Source: Calliopsis andreniformis (lineage: Eukaryota; Arthropoda; Insecta; Hymenoptera; Andrenidae). From it: a DNA stretch of 64,000 bases. Location of the stretch: NCBI RefSeq assembly GCF_051401765.1, contig NW_027480481.1, positions 930,001 to 994,000 on the forward strand. The letters are read 5' to 3'. Below the pieces are notes generated by a model, which searched no databases, was not told the origin of the DNA, and worked only from the letters and a program-made list of their open reading frames with translations. Each line of letters begins with the position of its first letter. The first letter of the stretch is position 1. Shown here in pieces: positions 27,199-41,421 of this stretch. A program made the translations under genes and the position numbers.

Positions 27199-30100
27199 CA
27201 GTGATCAATACTCAATCTCTAATACACAATCATCAGTGCTCAATCCTCAATCCCCAAGCCTCAGTCCTCAATCCTCAATCCCCAAACCTCAATCCTCAAC
27301 CGTCAGTCCTCGTCCTCAGTACTCGACCCTCAATCCTCAATCCTCAATCTTCAGTCTCCAATCCTAGATCCTCAAACCTCAATCCTCAATAATCAATCTT
27401 CAATCCTCAATCCTCAATCCTCAATTCTCAATCCCCAATATTCAATCCTCAATAACCAATCTCCAATCCTAGATCCTCAACCCCCAATCCTCAATCCTCA
27501 ATCCTCAATCCTCATTCTTCAATCCTCAATACCCAATGCTCAATCTTCAATCCTCTATCAACAATCCTGAATTCTCACTCCTCAATCCTCAGTCCTCAGT
27601 CGTCAAACCTCAATCCCCGACCCTCAGCCCTCATCCTCAATCCTCAGTCCTCAATCCTCAGTCCTCAGGCCTCAAACCTCAATCCTCAACCCTCAGACAT
27701 CATCCTCAATCCTCAATCCTCAATCCTCAATCCTCAATCTTCAATCCTCAATACTCAATCTTCAATCCTCAATCCTCAGTCCTCAAACCTCAATTCTGAA
27801 TCCTCAGTACTCAACCTTCAATCCTCAATCCTCAGTCCTCAGTACTCAACCATCAATCCTCAATTCTCAATACTCAATAGAATATCCTGAATTCTCAGGA
27901 TTCAATACTCAAACCTCAATCCTCAACCCTCTGCCCTCATCCTCCATCCTCAATCCTCAATCCTCAACCCTCAATATGCAACACACAACCCTCAGCCATG
28001 AATCCTCAATACTCAACGAACAATCCTCAATTCTCAATACTCAATAGAATATCCTGAAATCTCATGGTTCAATACTCAATCCACAATATTCAATAATCAA
28101 ATCTCAATCCTCAATCTTCAATCCTCAATACTCAATTTCAAACCTCAAACCTCAATTCTCAATCCTCAATACTCAATGCTCAATCGTCAATCCTCAATTC
28201 CCAATCCTCAATCTTCAGTCCTCAATCCTCAATCCTCAATCCTCAATCCTCAATCCTCAATCTTCAATCTTCAATACACAATCTTCAATCATCAATCCTC
28301 AATCCTCAATCCTCAATCCTCAATCTTCAATCCTCAATACTCAATCTTCAATCCTCAATCCTCAATCCTCAATCCTCAATCCTCAATTTTCAATCCTCAA
28401 TCCTCAATCCTCAGACCTCAGTCACCAATATTCAACCCTCAGTACTCGTCCTCAATCCACAACCCTCAATCCTCAATCCTCAATCTTCAATCATCAATAT
28501 TCAATCTTCAATCCTCAATGCTCAATCCTCAATCATCAATCCTCAATCCTCAATCTTCAATCCTCAATCCTCAATCCTCAATCCTCAATCCTCAATCTTC
28601 AATCCTCAATACTCAATCTTCAATCCTCAATCCTCAATCCTCAATCCTCAATCCTCAATCCTCAATCCTCATTCTACAATCCTCAATACCCAATCCTCAA
28701 TCTTCAATCTTCAATCCTCAATTCGCAATCCTCAATCCTCAATCCTCAGACCTCAACTAACAATACACAACCCTCAGTCCTCGTCCTCAATCCACAACCC
28801 TCAATCCTCAATCGTTAATCTTCATTCATCAATATTCAACCTTCAATCCTCAATCCTCAATCCTCAATGTTCAGAACTCAATACCCAATCCTCAATCTTC
28901 AATCCTCAATCCTCAATCCTCAATCCTCAATCCTCAATCCTCAATCGTCAATCTTCAATCCTCAATACTCAATCTTCAATCCTCAGTCCTCAATCCTCAG
29001 TCCTCGGTCCTCAAACCTCAATCCTCAACCCTCAGACATCATCCTCAATCCTCAATCCTCAATCCTCATTCCTCAATCCTCATTCCTCAATCTTCAATCC
29101 TCAATACTCAATCTTCAATCCTCAATCCTCAATCCTCAATCTTCAATCGTCAATACTGAATCTTCAATCCTCAATCCTCAATCCTCAATCCTCAATCCTC
29201 AGCCCTCAGTCCTCAAATCTCAATGCTCAATCCTCAATACCCAATCCTCAATCCTCAATCCTCAATCCTCAATCCTCAATCCTCAATCTTCAATCCTCAA
29301 TACTCAATCTTCAATCCTCAATCCTCAATCCTCAATAATCAATCCTCAATCTTCAATCCTCAGTCCTCAGCCGTCGAACCTCAATCCCCGACCCCCAGCC
29401 CTCATCCTCAATCCTCAGTCCTCAATCCTCAGTCCTCAGTCCTCAAACCTCAATCCTCAACCCTCAGACATCATCCTCCATCCTCAATCCTCAATCCTCA
29501 ATCCTCAATATTCAATCCTCAATTTTCAATCTTCAATCCTCAATCCTGAATCCTCAATCCTCAATCCACAGTGATCAATACTTAATCTTCAATACCCGAT
29601 CATCAATCCTCAACCCTCAATCCCTAATCCTCAATCCTCAATCCTCATTTCTCAAACCTAAATTCTCAACCCTCAGTCCTCATCCTCAATCCTCAATCCT
29701 CAATCCTCAATCTTCAATCCTCAATTCTCAATACTCAATCTTCAACCTCAATCCTCAATCCTCAATCCTCATTTCTCAAACCTCAATCCTCAACCCTCAG
29801 TCCTCATCCTCAATTCTCAATTCTCAATCCTCAAACATCAATCCTCAATCTTCAATCCTCAATAATGAATCTCCAATCCTAGATCCTCAATCCTCAATCC
29901 TCAATCCCCAATCTTCAATCCTCAATAATCAATCTCCAATCCTAGATCCTCAATCCACAATCTCAATCCTTAATTCTCAATCTTCAATCCTCAATCCCCA
30001 GTCTTCAATCTTCAATCCTCAATCCTCAATCCTCAAACCTCAATCCTCAACCGTCAGTCCTCGTCCTCAATCTTCAATCATCAATAATCAATCTCCAATC

Positions 30101-30631
30101 CTAGATCCTCAATCCACAATCTCAATCCTTAATTCTCAATCTTCAATCCTCAATCCCCAGTCTTCAATCTTCAATCCTCAATGCTCAATCCTCAATCCTC
30201 AATCCTCAGTCCTCAATCGTCAGTCCTCAATCCTCAAACCTCAATCCTCAATACTCAATTTTCAATCCTCAATCCTCAATCTTCAATCCTCAATTCTCAA
30301 TCCTCAATCCTCTGTCCTCAGTCCTCAAACCTCAATCCTCAACCCTCAGCCCTCATCCTCCATCCTCAATTCTTAATCATCAATACTCAATCATCAATCC
30401 TCAATATTCAATCTTCAACCCTCAATCCTCAACCCTCAATCCTCAATCCTCAATCCTGAGTGATCAATACTCAATCTCTAATACACAATCCTCAGTCCTC
30501 AATCCTCAATCCTCAATCCTCAATCCTCAATCCTCATTTCTCAAACCTCAATCCTCAACCCTCAGTCCTCATCCTCAATTCCCAATTCTCAATCCTCAAT
30601 CATCAACCCTCATTCTTCAATCCTCACTAAT
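27199..30631. repeat. 3.4-kb block duplicated from 20.7-24.1 kb, copy 2
   Basis: Copy of 20720-24145 with a gain of two heptamers near 28.6 kb and a loss of two near 29.54 kb. It carries the paired A-B landmark at 27880 and 28047 with the 167-bp spacing that marks this lineage. Confidence 0.87.
27880..28067. repeat. Paired A-B landmark, spacing 167
   Basis: Third member of the 167-bp class. A inverted repeat at 27884-27901; B with GAAATC at 28047. Confidence 0.9.
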
Positions 30632-30798
30632 CAATCTCCAATTCTAGATCCTCAATCCTCAATCCTCAGTCGTCAAACCTCAATCCCTGACCCTCAGCCC
30701 TCATCCTCAAGCCTCAGTCTTCAATCCTCAGTCCTCAGTCCTCGAACCTCAATCCTCAACCCTCAGACATCATCCTCAATCCTCAATCCTCAATCCTC

Positions 30799-31560
30799 AA
30801 TCCTCAATCTTCAATCCTCAATCACCAATCCTCAATTCTCAATCCTCAATCCTCAATCCTCAGTCGTCAAACCTCAATCCCTGACCCTCTGCCCTCATCC
30901 TCAACCCTCAGTCTACAATCCTCAGTCCTCAGTCTTCAAACCTCAATCCTCAACCCTCAGACATCATCCTCAATCCTCAATCCTCAATCCTCAATCCTCA
31001 ATCTTCAATCCCTGATACTCAATCTTCAATCCTCAATCCTCAGTCCCCAAACCTCAATCCTGAATCTTCAATACTCAACCTTCAAGCCTCAATCCTCAGT
31101 CCTCAATACTTAACCATCAATCCTCAATTCTCAATACTCAATAGAATATCCTGAATTCTCAGGACTCAATACTCAAACCTCAATCCTCAACCCTCAGCCC
31201 TCATCCTCCATCCTCAATCCTCAATCCTCAATCCTCAATCCTCAATCCTCAATCTTCAATCCTAGATACTCAACCCTCAATCCTCAATATTCAATCCTCA
31301 ATCCTCAATCCTCAACCCACAATCCTCAACCTTCAATCCTCAATACTCAATCTTCAATCCTCAATCCTCAATCCTCAATCCTCAGTCCTCAATCCTCAGT
31401 CATCAATCCTCAATCTTCAATACTCAATCGTCAATCCTCAGTCCTCAATCCTCAATCCTCAATCCTCGTTCCTCAAAGCTCAATCCTCAACCCTCAGTCC
31501 TCACCCTCAATTCTCAATTCTCAATTCTCAATCCTCAATCCTCAATCTTCAATCCTCAAT
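30799..31560. repeat. 762-bp segment, copy 2
   Basis: Copy of 25709-26470. Part of it also recurs at about 36300-36860 (offset 5302), with the same GGACT-type A landmark at 36446. Confidence 0.88.
31144..31164. repeat. Solitary A landmark, GGACT subfamily
   Basis: Same form as at 26054, 5090 bp away. Arms at 31149-31164. Confidence 0.88.
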
Positions 31561-32359
31561 AATCAATCTCCAACCCTACATCCTCAGTCCTTAATCCTCA
31601 ATCTTCAATCCTCAATCGCCAGTCCTCAATCTTCAATCCTCAATGCTCAATCCTCAATCCTCAAGCCTCAGTCCTCAATCCTCAATCCCCAAACCTCAAT
31701 CCTCAACCGTCAGTCCTCGTCCTCAGTACTCGACCCTCAATCCTCAATCCTCAATCTTCAGTCTCCAATCCTAGATCCTCAAACCTCAATCCTCAATAAT
31801 CAATCTTCAATCCTCAATCCTCAATCCTCAATCCTCAATCCCCAATATTCAATCCTCAATAACCAATCTCCAATCCTAGATACTCAACCCTCAATCCTCA
31901 ATCCTCAATCCTCAATCCTCATTCTTCAATCCTCAATACGCAATCCTCAATCTTCAATCCTCTATCAACAATCCTTAATTCTCAATCCTCAATCCTCAGT
32001 CCTCAGCCGTCAAACCTCAATCCCCGACCCTCAGCCGTCATCCTCAACCCTCAGTCCTCAATCCTCAGTCCTCAGGCCTCAAACCTCAATCCTCAACCCT
32101 CAGACATCATCCTCAATCCTCAATCCTCAATCCCCAATCCTCAATCTTCAATCCTCAATACTCAATCTTCAATCCTCAATCCTCAGTCCTCAAACCTCAA
32201 TTCTGAATCCTCAATACTCAACCTTCAATCCTCAATCCTCAGTCCTCAATCTTCAATCCTCAATACTCAATCTTCAATCCTCAATCCTCAATCGTCAATA
32301 CTCAATCTTCAATCCTCAATCCTCAATCCTCAATCCTCAATCCTCAATTTTCAATCCTC

Positions 32360-33870
32360 AATCCTCAATCCTCAATATTCAACACTCAATTCACAATCTT
32401 CAATCATCAATCCTCAATCCTCAATCCTCAATCCTCAATCTTCAATCCTCAATATCCAATCTTCAATCCTCAATCCTCAATCCTCAATCCTCAGTCCTCA
32501 ATTTTCAATCCTCAATCCTCAATCCTCAGACTTCAATCATCAATATTCAACCCTCAGACCTAGTCCTCAATACACAACCCTCAATCCTCAATCCTCAATC
32601 TTCAATCATCAATATTCAATCATCAATCCTCAATGCTCAATCCTCAATCCTTAATCCTCAATCCTCAATCTTCAATCCTCAATCCTCAATCCTCAATCCT
32701 CAATCCTCAATCTTCAATCCTCAATACTCAATCTTCAATCCTCAATCCTCAATCGTCAATCCTCAATCCTCAATTTTCAATCCTCAATCCTCAATCTTCA
32801 ATCCTCAATTCTCAATCCTCAATCCTCTGTCCTCAGTCCTCAAACCTCAATCCTCAACCCTCAGCCCTCATCCTCCATCCTCAATTCTTAATCATCAATC
32901 CTCAATCTTCAATCCTCAATCCTCAATACTCAGTGATCAATACTCAATCTTTAATACACAATCCTCAATCCACAATCCTCAATCCTCAATCCTCAATCCT
33001 CAATCCTCAACCTCAATTCTCAATTCTCAATCCTCAATCATCACTCCTCAATCTTCAATCCTCAATAATCAATCTCCAATCCTAGATCCTCAATCCTCAA
33101 TCATCAATCCTCAACCTCCAACCCTCAATAATCAATCTCCAATCCTAGATCCTCAACCCTCAATCCTCAATCCTCAATCCTCAATCCTCATTCTTCAATC
33201 CTCAATACCCAATCCTCAATCTTCGATCCTCTATCAACAATCCTTAATTCTCAATCCTCAATCCTCAGTCCTCAGCCGTCAAACCTCAATCCCCGACCCT
33301 CAGCCCTCATCCTCAATCCTCAGTCCTCAATCCTCAGTCCTCAGGCCTCAAACCTCAATCCTCAACCCTCAGACATCATCCTCAATCCTCAATCCTCAAT
33401 CCTCAATCCTCAATCTTCAATCCTCAATACTCAATCTTCAATCCTCAATCCTCAGTCCTCAAACCTCAATTCTGAATCCTCAGTACTCAACCTTCAATCC
33501 TCAATCCTCAGTCCTCAGTACTCAACCATCAATCCTCAATTCTCAATACTCAATAGAATATCCTGAATTCTCAGGATTCAATACTCAAACCTCAATCCTC
33601 AACCCTCTGCCCTCATCCTCCATCCTCAATCCTCAATCCTCAATCCTCAACCCTCAATATGCAACACACAACCCTCAGCCATGAATCCTCAATACTCAAC
33701 GAACAATCCTCAATTCTCAATACTCAATAGAATATCCTGAATTCTCATGGCTCAATACTCAATCCACAATATTCAATAATCAAATCTCAATCCTCAATCT
33801 TCAATCCTCAATACTCAATTTCAAACCTCAAACCTCAATTCTCAATCCTCAATACTCAATGCTCAATCGT
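32360..33870. repeat. 1.5-kb segment repeated at 41.4-42.9 kb, copy 1
   Basis: Offset 9062 at CAACACTC (32379 and 41441) and 9068-9069 further right. Both resemble 8.65-10.15 kb and its partner near 54.9-57.6 kb, so this segment exists in at least four places. Confidence 0.82.
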
Positions 33871-34860
33871 CAATCCTCAATTCCCAATCCTCAATCTTCA
33901 GTCCTCAATCCTCAATCCTCAATCCTCAATCCTCAATCCTCAATCTTCAATCTTCAATACACAATCTTCAATCATCAATCCTCAATCCTCAATCCTCAAT
34001 CCTCAATCTTCAATCCTCAATACTCAATCTTCAATCCTCAATCCTCAATCCTCAATCCTCAATCCTCAATTTTCAATCCTCAATCCTCAATCCTCAGACC
34101 TCAGTCACCAATATTCAACCCTCAGTACTCGTCCTCAATCCACAACCCTCAATCCTCAATCCTCAATCTTCAATCATCAATATTCAATCTTCAATCCTCA
34201 ATGCTCAATCCTCAATCATCAATCCTCAATCCTCAATCTTCAATCCTCAATCCTCAATCCTCAATCCTCAATCCTCAATCTTCAATCCTCAATACTCAAC
34301 CTTCAATCCTCAATCCTCAATCCTCAATCCTCAATCCTCAATCCTCATTCTACAATCCTCAATACCCAATCCTCAATCTTCAATCTTCAATCCTCAATTC
34401 GCAATCCTCAATCCTCAATCCTCAGACCTCAAGTAACAATACACAACCCTCAGTCCTCGTCCTCAATCCACAACCCTCAATCCTCAATCGTTAATCTTCA
34501 TTCATCAATATTCAACCTTCAATCCTCAATCCTCAATCCTCAATGTTCAGACCTCAATACCCAATCCTCAATCTTCAATCCTCAATCCTCAATGCTCAAT
34601 CCTCAATCCTCAATCCTCAATCGTCAATCTTCAATCCTCAATACTCAATCTTCAATCCTCAGTCCTCAATCCTCAGTCCTCGGTCCTCAAACCTCAATCC
34701 TCAACCCTCAGACATCATCCTCAATCCTCAATCCTCAATCCTCATTCCTCAATCCTCATTCCTCAATCTTCAATCCTCAATAATCAATCTTCAATCCTCA
34801 ATCCTCAATCCTCAATCTTCAATCGTCAACACTGAATCTTCAATCCTCAATCCTCAATCC
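33250..34860. repeat. 1.6-kb segment repeating 27.57-29.18 kb
   Basis: Offsets 5676 to 5683 (one heptamer of drift) connect the A landmark 33556 with 27880, ATGCTC 33859 with 28176, and ATGTTCAG 34543 with 28867. Near 34860 it skips about 0.5 kb that follows in the other copy. Confidence 0.85.
33556..33750. repeat. Paired A-B landmark, spacing 174
   Basis: A inverted repeat at 33560-33577; B at 33730 followed by CTCAATAC, where most copies have TTCAATAC. Confidence 0.9.
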
Positions 34861-35159
34861 TCAATCCTCAATCCTCAGTCCTCAGCCGTCGAACCTCAAT
34901 CCCCGACCCTCAGCCCTCATCCTCAATCCTCAGTCCTCAATCCTCAGTCCTCAGTCCTCAAACCTCAATCCTCAACCCTCAGACATCATCCTCCATCCTC
35001 AATCCTCAATCCTCAATCCTCAATATTCAATCCTCAATTTTCAATCTTCAATCCTCAATCCTCAATCCTCAATCCTCAATCCTCAATCCTCAATCCTCAT
35101 TTCTCAAACCTCAATCCTCAACCCTCAGTCCTCATCCTCAATTCTCAATTCTCAATCCT

Positions 35160-36250
35160 CAAACATCAATCCTCAATCTTCAATCCTCAATAATCAATCT
35201 CCAATCCTAGATCCTCAATCCTCAATCCTCAATCCCCAATCTTCAATCCTCAATAATCAATCTCCAATCCTAGATCCTCAATCCACAATCTCAATCCTTA
35301 ATTCTCAATCTTCAATCCTCAATCCCCAGTCTTCAATCTTCAATCCTCAATCCTCAATCCTCAAACCTCAATCCTCAACCGTCAGTCCTCGTCCTCAATC
35401 TTCAATCATCAATAATCAATCTCCAATCCTAGATCCTCAATCCACAATCTCAATCCTTAATTCTCAATCTTCAATCCTCAATCCCCAGTCTTCAATCTTC
35501 AATCCTCAATGCTCAATCCTCAATCCTCAATCCTCAGTCCTCAATCGTCAGTCCTCAATCCTCAAACCTCAATCCTCAATACTCAATTTTCAATCCTCAA
35601 TCCTCAATCTTCAATCCTCAATTCTCAATCCTCAATCCTCTGTCCTCAGTCCTCAAACCTCAATCCTCAACCCTCAGCCCTCATCCTCCATCCTCAATTC
35701 TTAATCATCAATCCTCAATCATCAATCCTCAATATTCAATCTTCAACCCTCAATCCTCAATCCTCAATCCTCAATCCTCAATCCTGAGTGATCAATACTC
35801 AATCTCTAATACACAATCCTCAGTCCTCAATCCTCAATCCTCAATCCTCAATCCTCAATCCTCATTTCTCAAACCTCAATCCTCAACCCTCAGTCCTCAT
35901 CCTCAATTCTCAATTCTCAATCCTCAATCATCAACCCTCATTCTTCAATCCTCACTAATCAATCTCCAATTCTAGATCCTCAATCCTCAATCCTCAATAC
36001 TCAATCCCCAATATTCAATCCTCAATAACCAATCTCCAATCCTAGATCCTCAATCCTCAATCCTCAATCCTCAATCCTCAATCCTCATTCTTCAATCCTC
36101 AATACCCAATGCTCAATCTTCAATCCTCAATCATCAATCCTCAATTCTCGATCCTCAATCCTCAATCCTCAGTCGTCAAACCTCAATCCCTGACCCTCAG
36201 CCCTCATCCTCAAGCCTCAGTCTTCAATCCTCAGTCCTCAGTCCTCGAAC
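35160..36250. repeat. 1.1-kb segment repeating 23.35-24.43 kb
   Basis: Offset 11814, fixed at ATGCTC 35509 with 23695 and ATGCTC 36109 with 24295. The same set of CCTAGATCC and CAATAATC units occurs in both. Confidence 0.85.
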
Positions 36251-36445
36251 CTCAATCCTCAACCCTCAGAAATCATCCTCAATCCTCAATCCTCAATCCT
36301 CAATCTTCAATCCCTGATACTCAATCTTCAATCCTCAATCCTCAGTCCCCAAACCTCAATCCTGAATCTTCAATACTCAACCTTCAAGCCTCAATCCTCA
36401 GTCCTCAATACTCAACCATCAATCCTCAATTCTCAATACTCAATA

Positions 36446-36466
36446 GAATATCCTGAATTCTCAGGA
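36446..36466. repeat. Solitary A landmark, GGACT subfamily
   Basis: Third member of this subfamily, arms at 36451-36466, 5302 bp from the second. Confidence 0.88.
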
Positions 36467-36991
36467 CTCAATACTCAAACCTCAATCCTCAACCCTCAGC
36501 CCTCATCCTCCATCCTCAATCCTCAATCCTCAATCCTCAATCCTCAATCCTCAATCTTCAATCCTAGATACTCAACCCTCAATCCTCAATATTCAATCCT
36601 CAATCCTCAATCCTCAACCCACAATCCTCAACCTTCAATCCTCAATACTCAATCTTCAATCCTCAATCCTCAATCCTCAATCCTCAATCCTCAGTCCTCA
36701 ATCCTCAGTCATCAATCCTCAATCTTCAATACTCAATCGTCAATCCTCAGTCCTCAATCCTCAATCCTCAATCCTCGTTCCTCAAACCTCAATCCTCAAC
36801 CCTCAGTCCTCACCCTCAATTCTCAATTCTCAATTCTCAATCCTCAATCCTCAATCTTCAATCCTCAATAATCAATCTCCAATCCTACATCCTCAGTCCT
36901 TAATCCTCAATCTTCAATCCTCAATCGCCAGTCCTCAATCTTCAATCCTCAACGCTCAATCCTCAATCCTCAAGCCTCAGTCCTCAATCCT

Positions 36992-39338
36992 CAAGCCTCA
37001 GTCCTCAATCCTCAATCCCCAAACCTCAATCCTCAACCGTCAGTCCTCGTCCTCAGTACTCGACCCTCAATCCTCAATCCTCAATCTTCAGACTCCAATC
37101 CTAGATCCTCAAACCTCAATCCTCAATAATCAATCTTCAATCCTCAATCCTCAATCCTCAATCCTCAATCCCCAATATTCAATCCTCAATAACCAATCTC
37201 CAATCCTAGATACTCAACCCTCAATCCTCAATCCTCAATCCTCAATCCTCATTCTTCAATCCTCAATACGCAATCCTCAATCTTCAATCCTCTATCAACA
37301 ATCCTTAATTCTCAATCCTCAATCCTCAGTCCTCAGCCGTCAAACCTCAATACCCGACCCTCAGCCCTCATCCTCAGTCCTCAGTCCTCAATCCTCAGTC
37401 CTCAGGCCTCAAACCTCAATCCTCAACCCTCAGACATCATCCTCAATCCTCAATCCTCAATCCCCAATCCTCAATCTTCAATCCTCAATACTCAATCTTC
37501 AATCCTCAATCCTCAGTCCTCAAACCTCAATTCTGAATCCTCAATACTCAACCTTCAATCCTCAATCCTCAGTCCTCAGAACTCAACCATCAATCCTCAA
37601 TTCTCAATACTCAATAGAATATCCTGAATTCTCATGGTTCAATACTCAATCCACAATATTCAATAATCAAATCTCAATCCTCAATCTTCAATCCTCAATA
37701 CTCAATTTCAAACCTCAATCCTCAATTCTCAATCCTCAATACTCAATCCTCAATCGTCAATCCTCAATCCCCATTCCTCAATCTTCAATCCTCAATCCTC
37801 AATCCTCAATCCTCAATCCTCAATCCTCAATCTTCAATCTTCAATACACAATCTTCAATCATCAATCCGCAATCCTCAATCCTCAATCCTCAATCTTCAA
37901 TACTCAATACTCAATCTTCAATCCTCAATCCTCAATCCTCAACCCTCAATCGTCAATTTTCAATCCTCAATCCTCAATCCTCAGACCTCAATCATCAATA
38001 TTCAACCCTCAGTACTCGTCCTCAATCCACAACCCTCAATCCTCAATCCTCAATCTTCAATCATCAATATTCAATCTTCAATCCTCAATGCTCAATCCTC
38101 AATCCTCAATCCTCAATCCTCAATCTTCAATCCTCAATTCTCAACCCTCAATCCTCAATCCTCAATCTTCAATCCTCAATACTCAATCTTCAATCCTCAA
38201 TCCTCAGTCCTCAATACTCAATCCTCAATCTTCAATCCTCAATACTCAATCTTCAATCCTCAATCCTCAATCCTCAATCCTCAATCCTCATTCTACAATC
38301 CTCAATTCCCAATCCTCAATCCTCAATCTTCAATCCTCAATTCGCAATCCTCAATCCTCAATCCTCAGACCTCAAGTATCAATACTCAACTTTCAGTCCT
38401 CGTCCTCAATCGACAACCCTCAATCCTCAATCGTTAATCTTCATTCATCAATATTCAACCTTCAATCCTCAATCCACAATCCTCAATGTTCAGTCCTCAA
38501 TACCCAATCCTCAATCTTCAATCCTCAATCCTCAACCCTCAATCCTCAATCCTCAATCCTCAATTGTCAATCTTCAATCCTCAATACTCAATCTTCAATC
38601 CTCAATCCTCAATCCTCAATCCTCAATCCTCATTCTTCAATCCTCAATACCCAATCCTCAATCTTCAATCCTCAACCCTCAAACCTCAATTCTCAATCCT
38701 CAATCCTCAGTCCTCAGTCCTCAAACCTCAATCCTCAACCCTCAGCCCTCATCCTCCATCCTCAATCCTTAATCATCAATCCTCAATCTTCAATCCTCAA
38801 TATTCAATTTTCAATCCTCAATGCTCAATCCTCAATTCTCAATCCTCAATACTCAATCCTCAATCGTCAATCCTCAATCCCCAATCCTCAATCTTCAATC
38901 CTCAATCCTCAATCCTCAATCCTCAATCCTCAATCCTCAATATTCTATCTTCAATACACAATCTTCAATCATCAACCCTCAATCCTCAATCCTCAATCCT
39001 TAATCTTCAATCCTCAATACTCAACCTTCAATCCTCAATCCTCAATCCTCAATCCTCAATCCTCAATTTTCAATCCTCAATCCTCAATCCTCAGACCTCA
39101 ATCATCAATATTCAACCCTCAGTACTCGTCCTCAATCCACAACCCTCAATCCTCAATCCTCAATCTTCAATCATCAATATTCAATCTTCAATCCTCAATG
39201 CTCAATCCTCAATCCTCAATCCTCAATCCTCAATCTTCAATCCTCAATTCTCAATCCTCAATCCTCAACCCTCAATCATCAATCCTCAACTCTCAATCCT
39301 CAATCCTCAATCCTCAATCCTCAATCCGCAATCCTCAA
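36992..39338. repeat. 2.35-kb block, further copy of the 12-14 kb region
   Basis: Copy of 11816-14162. From 37617 it also matches the second 2.1-kb unit at offset 23062. It ends near 39338, where the sequence switches to CAACTATCGATCC, a variant string seen again only near 62821. Confidence 0.9.
37617..37637. repeat. Solitary B landmark
   Basis: Copy of the 12441 site at offset 25176, with the same CAGAACTCAACC to its left. Confidence 0.88.
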
Positions 39339-39470
39339 CTATCGATCCTCAATCCTCAGTCCTCAGTCCTCAAACCTCAATCCTCAACCCTCAGCCCTCA
39401 TCCTCCATCCTCAAACCTCAATCCTCAATCCTCAATCTTCAATCCTCAATATTCAATCTTCAATCCTCAA
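39200..39470. repeat. Segment shared with 62.68-62.95 kb
   Basis: The order of rare variants CAATCCGC, CAACTATCGATCC and CCATCCTCAAACC is the same here and near 62690-62950. Each copy then continues into different sequence. Confidence 0.8.
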
Positions 39471-39579
39471 TCCTCAATGCTCAATCCTCAATCCTCAATC
39501 CTCAATCCTCAATCTTCAATCCTCAATCCTCAATCCTCAATCCTCAATCCTCAATCTTCAATCCTCAATACTCAATCTT

Positions 39580-40340
39580 CAATCCTCAATCCTCAATCCT
39601 CAATACTCAATCCTCAATTTTCAATCCTCAATACTCAATTTTCAATCCTCAATCCTCAATCCTCAATCCTCAATCCTCATTCTACAATCCTCAATACCCA
39701 ATCCTCAATCTTCAATCTTCAATCCTCAATTCGCAATCCTCAATCCTCAATCCTCAGACCTCAAGTATCAATACTCAACCCTCAGTCCTCGTCCTCAATC
39801 CACAACCCTCAATCCTCAATCGTTAATCTTCATTCATCAATATTCAACCTTCAATCCTCAATCCACAATCCTCAATGTTCAGTCCTCAATACCCAATCCT
39901 CAATCTTCAATCCTCAATCCTCAATCCTCAATCCTCAATCCTCAATCCTCAATCGTCAATCTTCAATCCTCAATACTCAATCTTCAATCCTCAATCCTCA
40001 ATACTCAATCCACAATCCTCATTCTTCAATCCTCAATACCCAATCCTCAATCTTCAATCCTCAACCCTCAATCCTCAATTCTCAATCCTCAATCCTCAGA
40101 CCTCAGTCCTCAAACCTCAATCCTCAACACTCAGCCCTCATCCTCCATCCTCAATCCTTAATCATCAATCCTCAATCTTCAATCCTCAATATTCAATTTT
40201 CAACCGTCAATCATCAATCCACAATTCTCAATCCTCAATCCTCAATCCTCAATCGTCAATCCTCAACTCTCGATCCTCAATCCAAAGTCCTCAGTCCTCA
40301 AACCTCAATCCTCAACCCTCAGCCCTCATCCTCCATCCTC
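39580..40340. repeat. Copy of 17.07-17.83 kb
   Basis: Offset 22512 to 17068-17828, and therefore also matching the first kilobase of the window at offset 39437. It carries the same CATTCTAC, CAAGTATC, CGTTAATC and ATGTTCAG variants. It ends where CTCATCCCTC is expected but CTCAATCCTC is found. Confidence 0.85.
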
Positions 40341-41201
40341 AATCCTCAATCCTCAATCCTCAATCTTCAATCCTCAGTACTCAATATTCAATCCCCAATC
40401 CTCAATCCTCAATCCTCAATCCTCAATCCTCAATCCTCAATCCTCAACCCTCAATCCTCATTCCTCAAACCTCAATCCTCAGTCCTCACCCTCAATTCTC
40501 AATCCTCAATCCTCAATCCTCAATCCTCAATCTTCAATCCTCAATAATCAATCTCCAAACCCAGATCCTCAATCCACAATATTCAATCCTTAATTCTCAA
40601 TCTTCAACCCTCAATCCCCAGTCTTCAATCTTCAATCCTCAATGCTCAATCCTCAATCCTCAATCCTCAGTCCTCAAACCTCAATCCTCAATCCTCAGTG
40701 ATCAATACTCAATCTTCAATCCTCAATCCTCAGCCCTCAATCCTCAATCCTCAGTCCTCAGTAATCAACCATCAATCCTCAATTCTCAATACTCAATAGC
40801 ATATCCTGAATTCTCAGGATTCAATACTCAAACCTCAATCCTCAACCCTCTGCCCTCATCCTCCATCCTCAATCCTCAATCCTCAATCCTCAATCTTCAA
40901 TCCTCAGTACTCAATATTCAATCCCCAATCCTCAATCCTCAATCCTCAATCCTCAATCCTCAATCCTCAATCCTCAACCCTCAATCCTCATTCCTCAAAC
41001 CTCAATCCTCAGTCCTCACCCTCAATTCTCAATCCTCAATCCTCAATCCTCAATCCTCAATCTTCAATCCTCAATAATCAATCTCCAAACCCAGATCCTC
41101 AATCCACAATATTCAATCCTTAATTCTCAATCTTCAATCCTCAATCCCCAGTCTTCAATCTTCAATCCTCAATGCTCAATCCTCAATCCTCAATCCTCAG
41201 T
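40331..41201. repeat. 341-bp segment present twice, 530 bp apart
   Basis: 40331-40671 recurs at 40861-41201. CTCCATCCTC lies at 40331 and 40861, and CCAGATCCTC at 40561 and 41091. The intervening 189 bp holds a solitary A landmark of the GCATAT subfamily at 40799. The whole resembles 8.0-8.4 kb and 54.3-54.7 kb. Confidence 0.85.
40799..40820. repeat. Solitary A landmark, GCATAT subfamily
   Basis: Inverted repeat intact at 40803-40820. Lies in the 189 bp between the two copies of the 341-bp segment. Confidence 0.88.
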
Positions 41202-41421
41202 CCTCAATCCTCAATCCTCAATCCTCAAACCTCAATCCTCTACCCTTAGTCCTCATGCTCAATTCTCAAATTTCAATCCTCAATAATCAATCCTCAATCT
41301 TCAATCCTCAATAATCAATCTCCAATCCTAGATCCTCAATCCTCAATCCTCAATCCCCAATCTTCAATCCTCAATAATCAATCTCCAATCCTAGATCCTC
41401 AACCCTCAATCCTCAATCCTC

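Larger units (their letters stand above)
38088..40547 (+). other. Open frame of 819 codons in the array; probably not a gene
   Basis: Its start is the copy, at offset 25176, of 12912 inside the longest open frame. It passes from the 36992-39338 block through the 39580-40340 block without a stop. A second frame (38486-39826) is open across most of the same stretch. Composition is heptad repeats only, rich in Ser, Gln, Asn, Pro, Ile and Leu. Confidence 0.85.
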
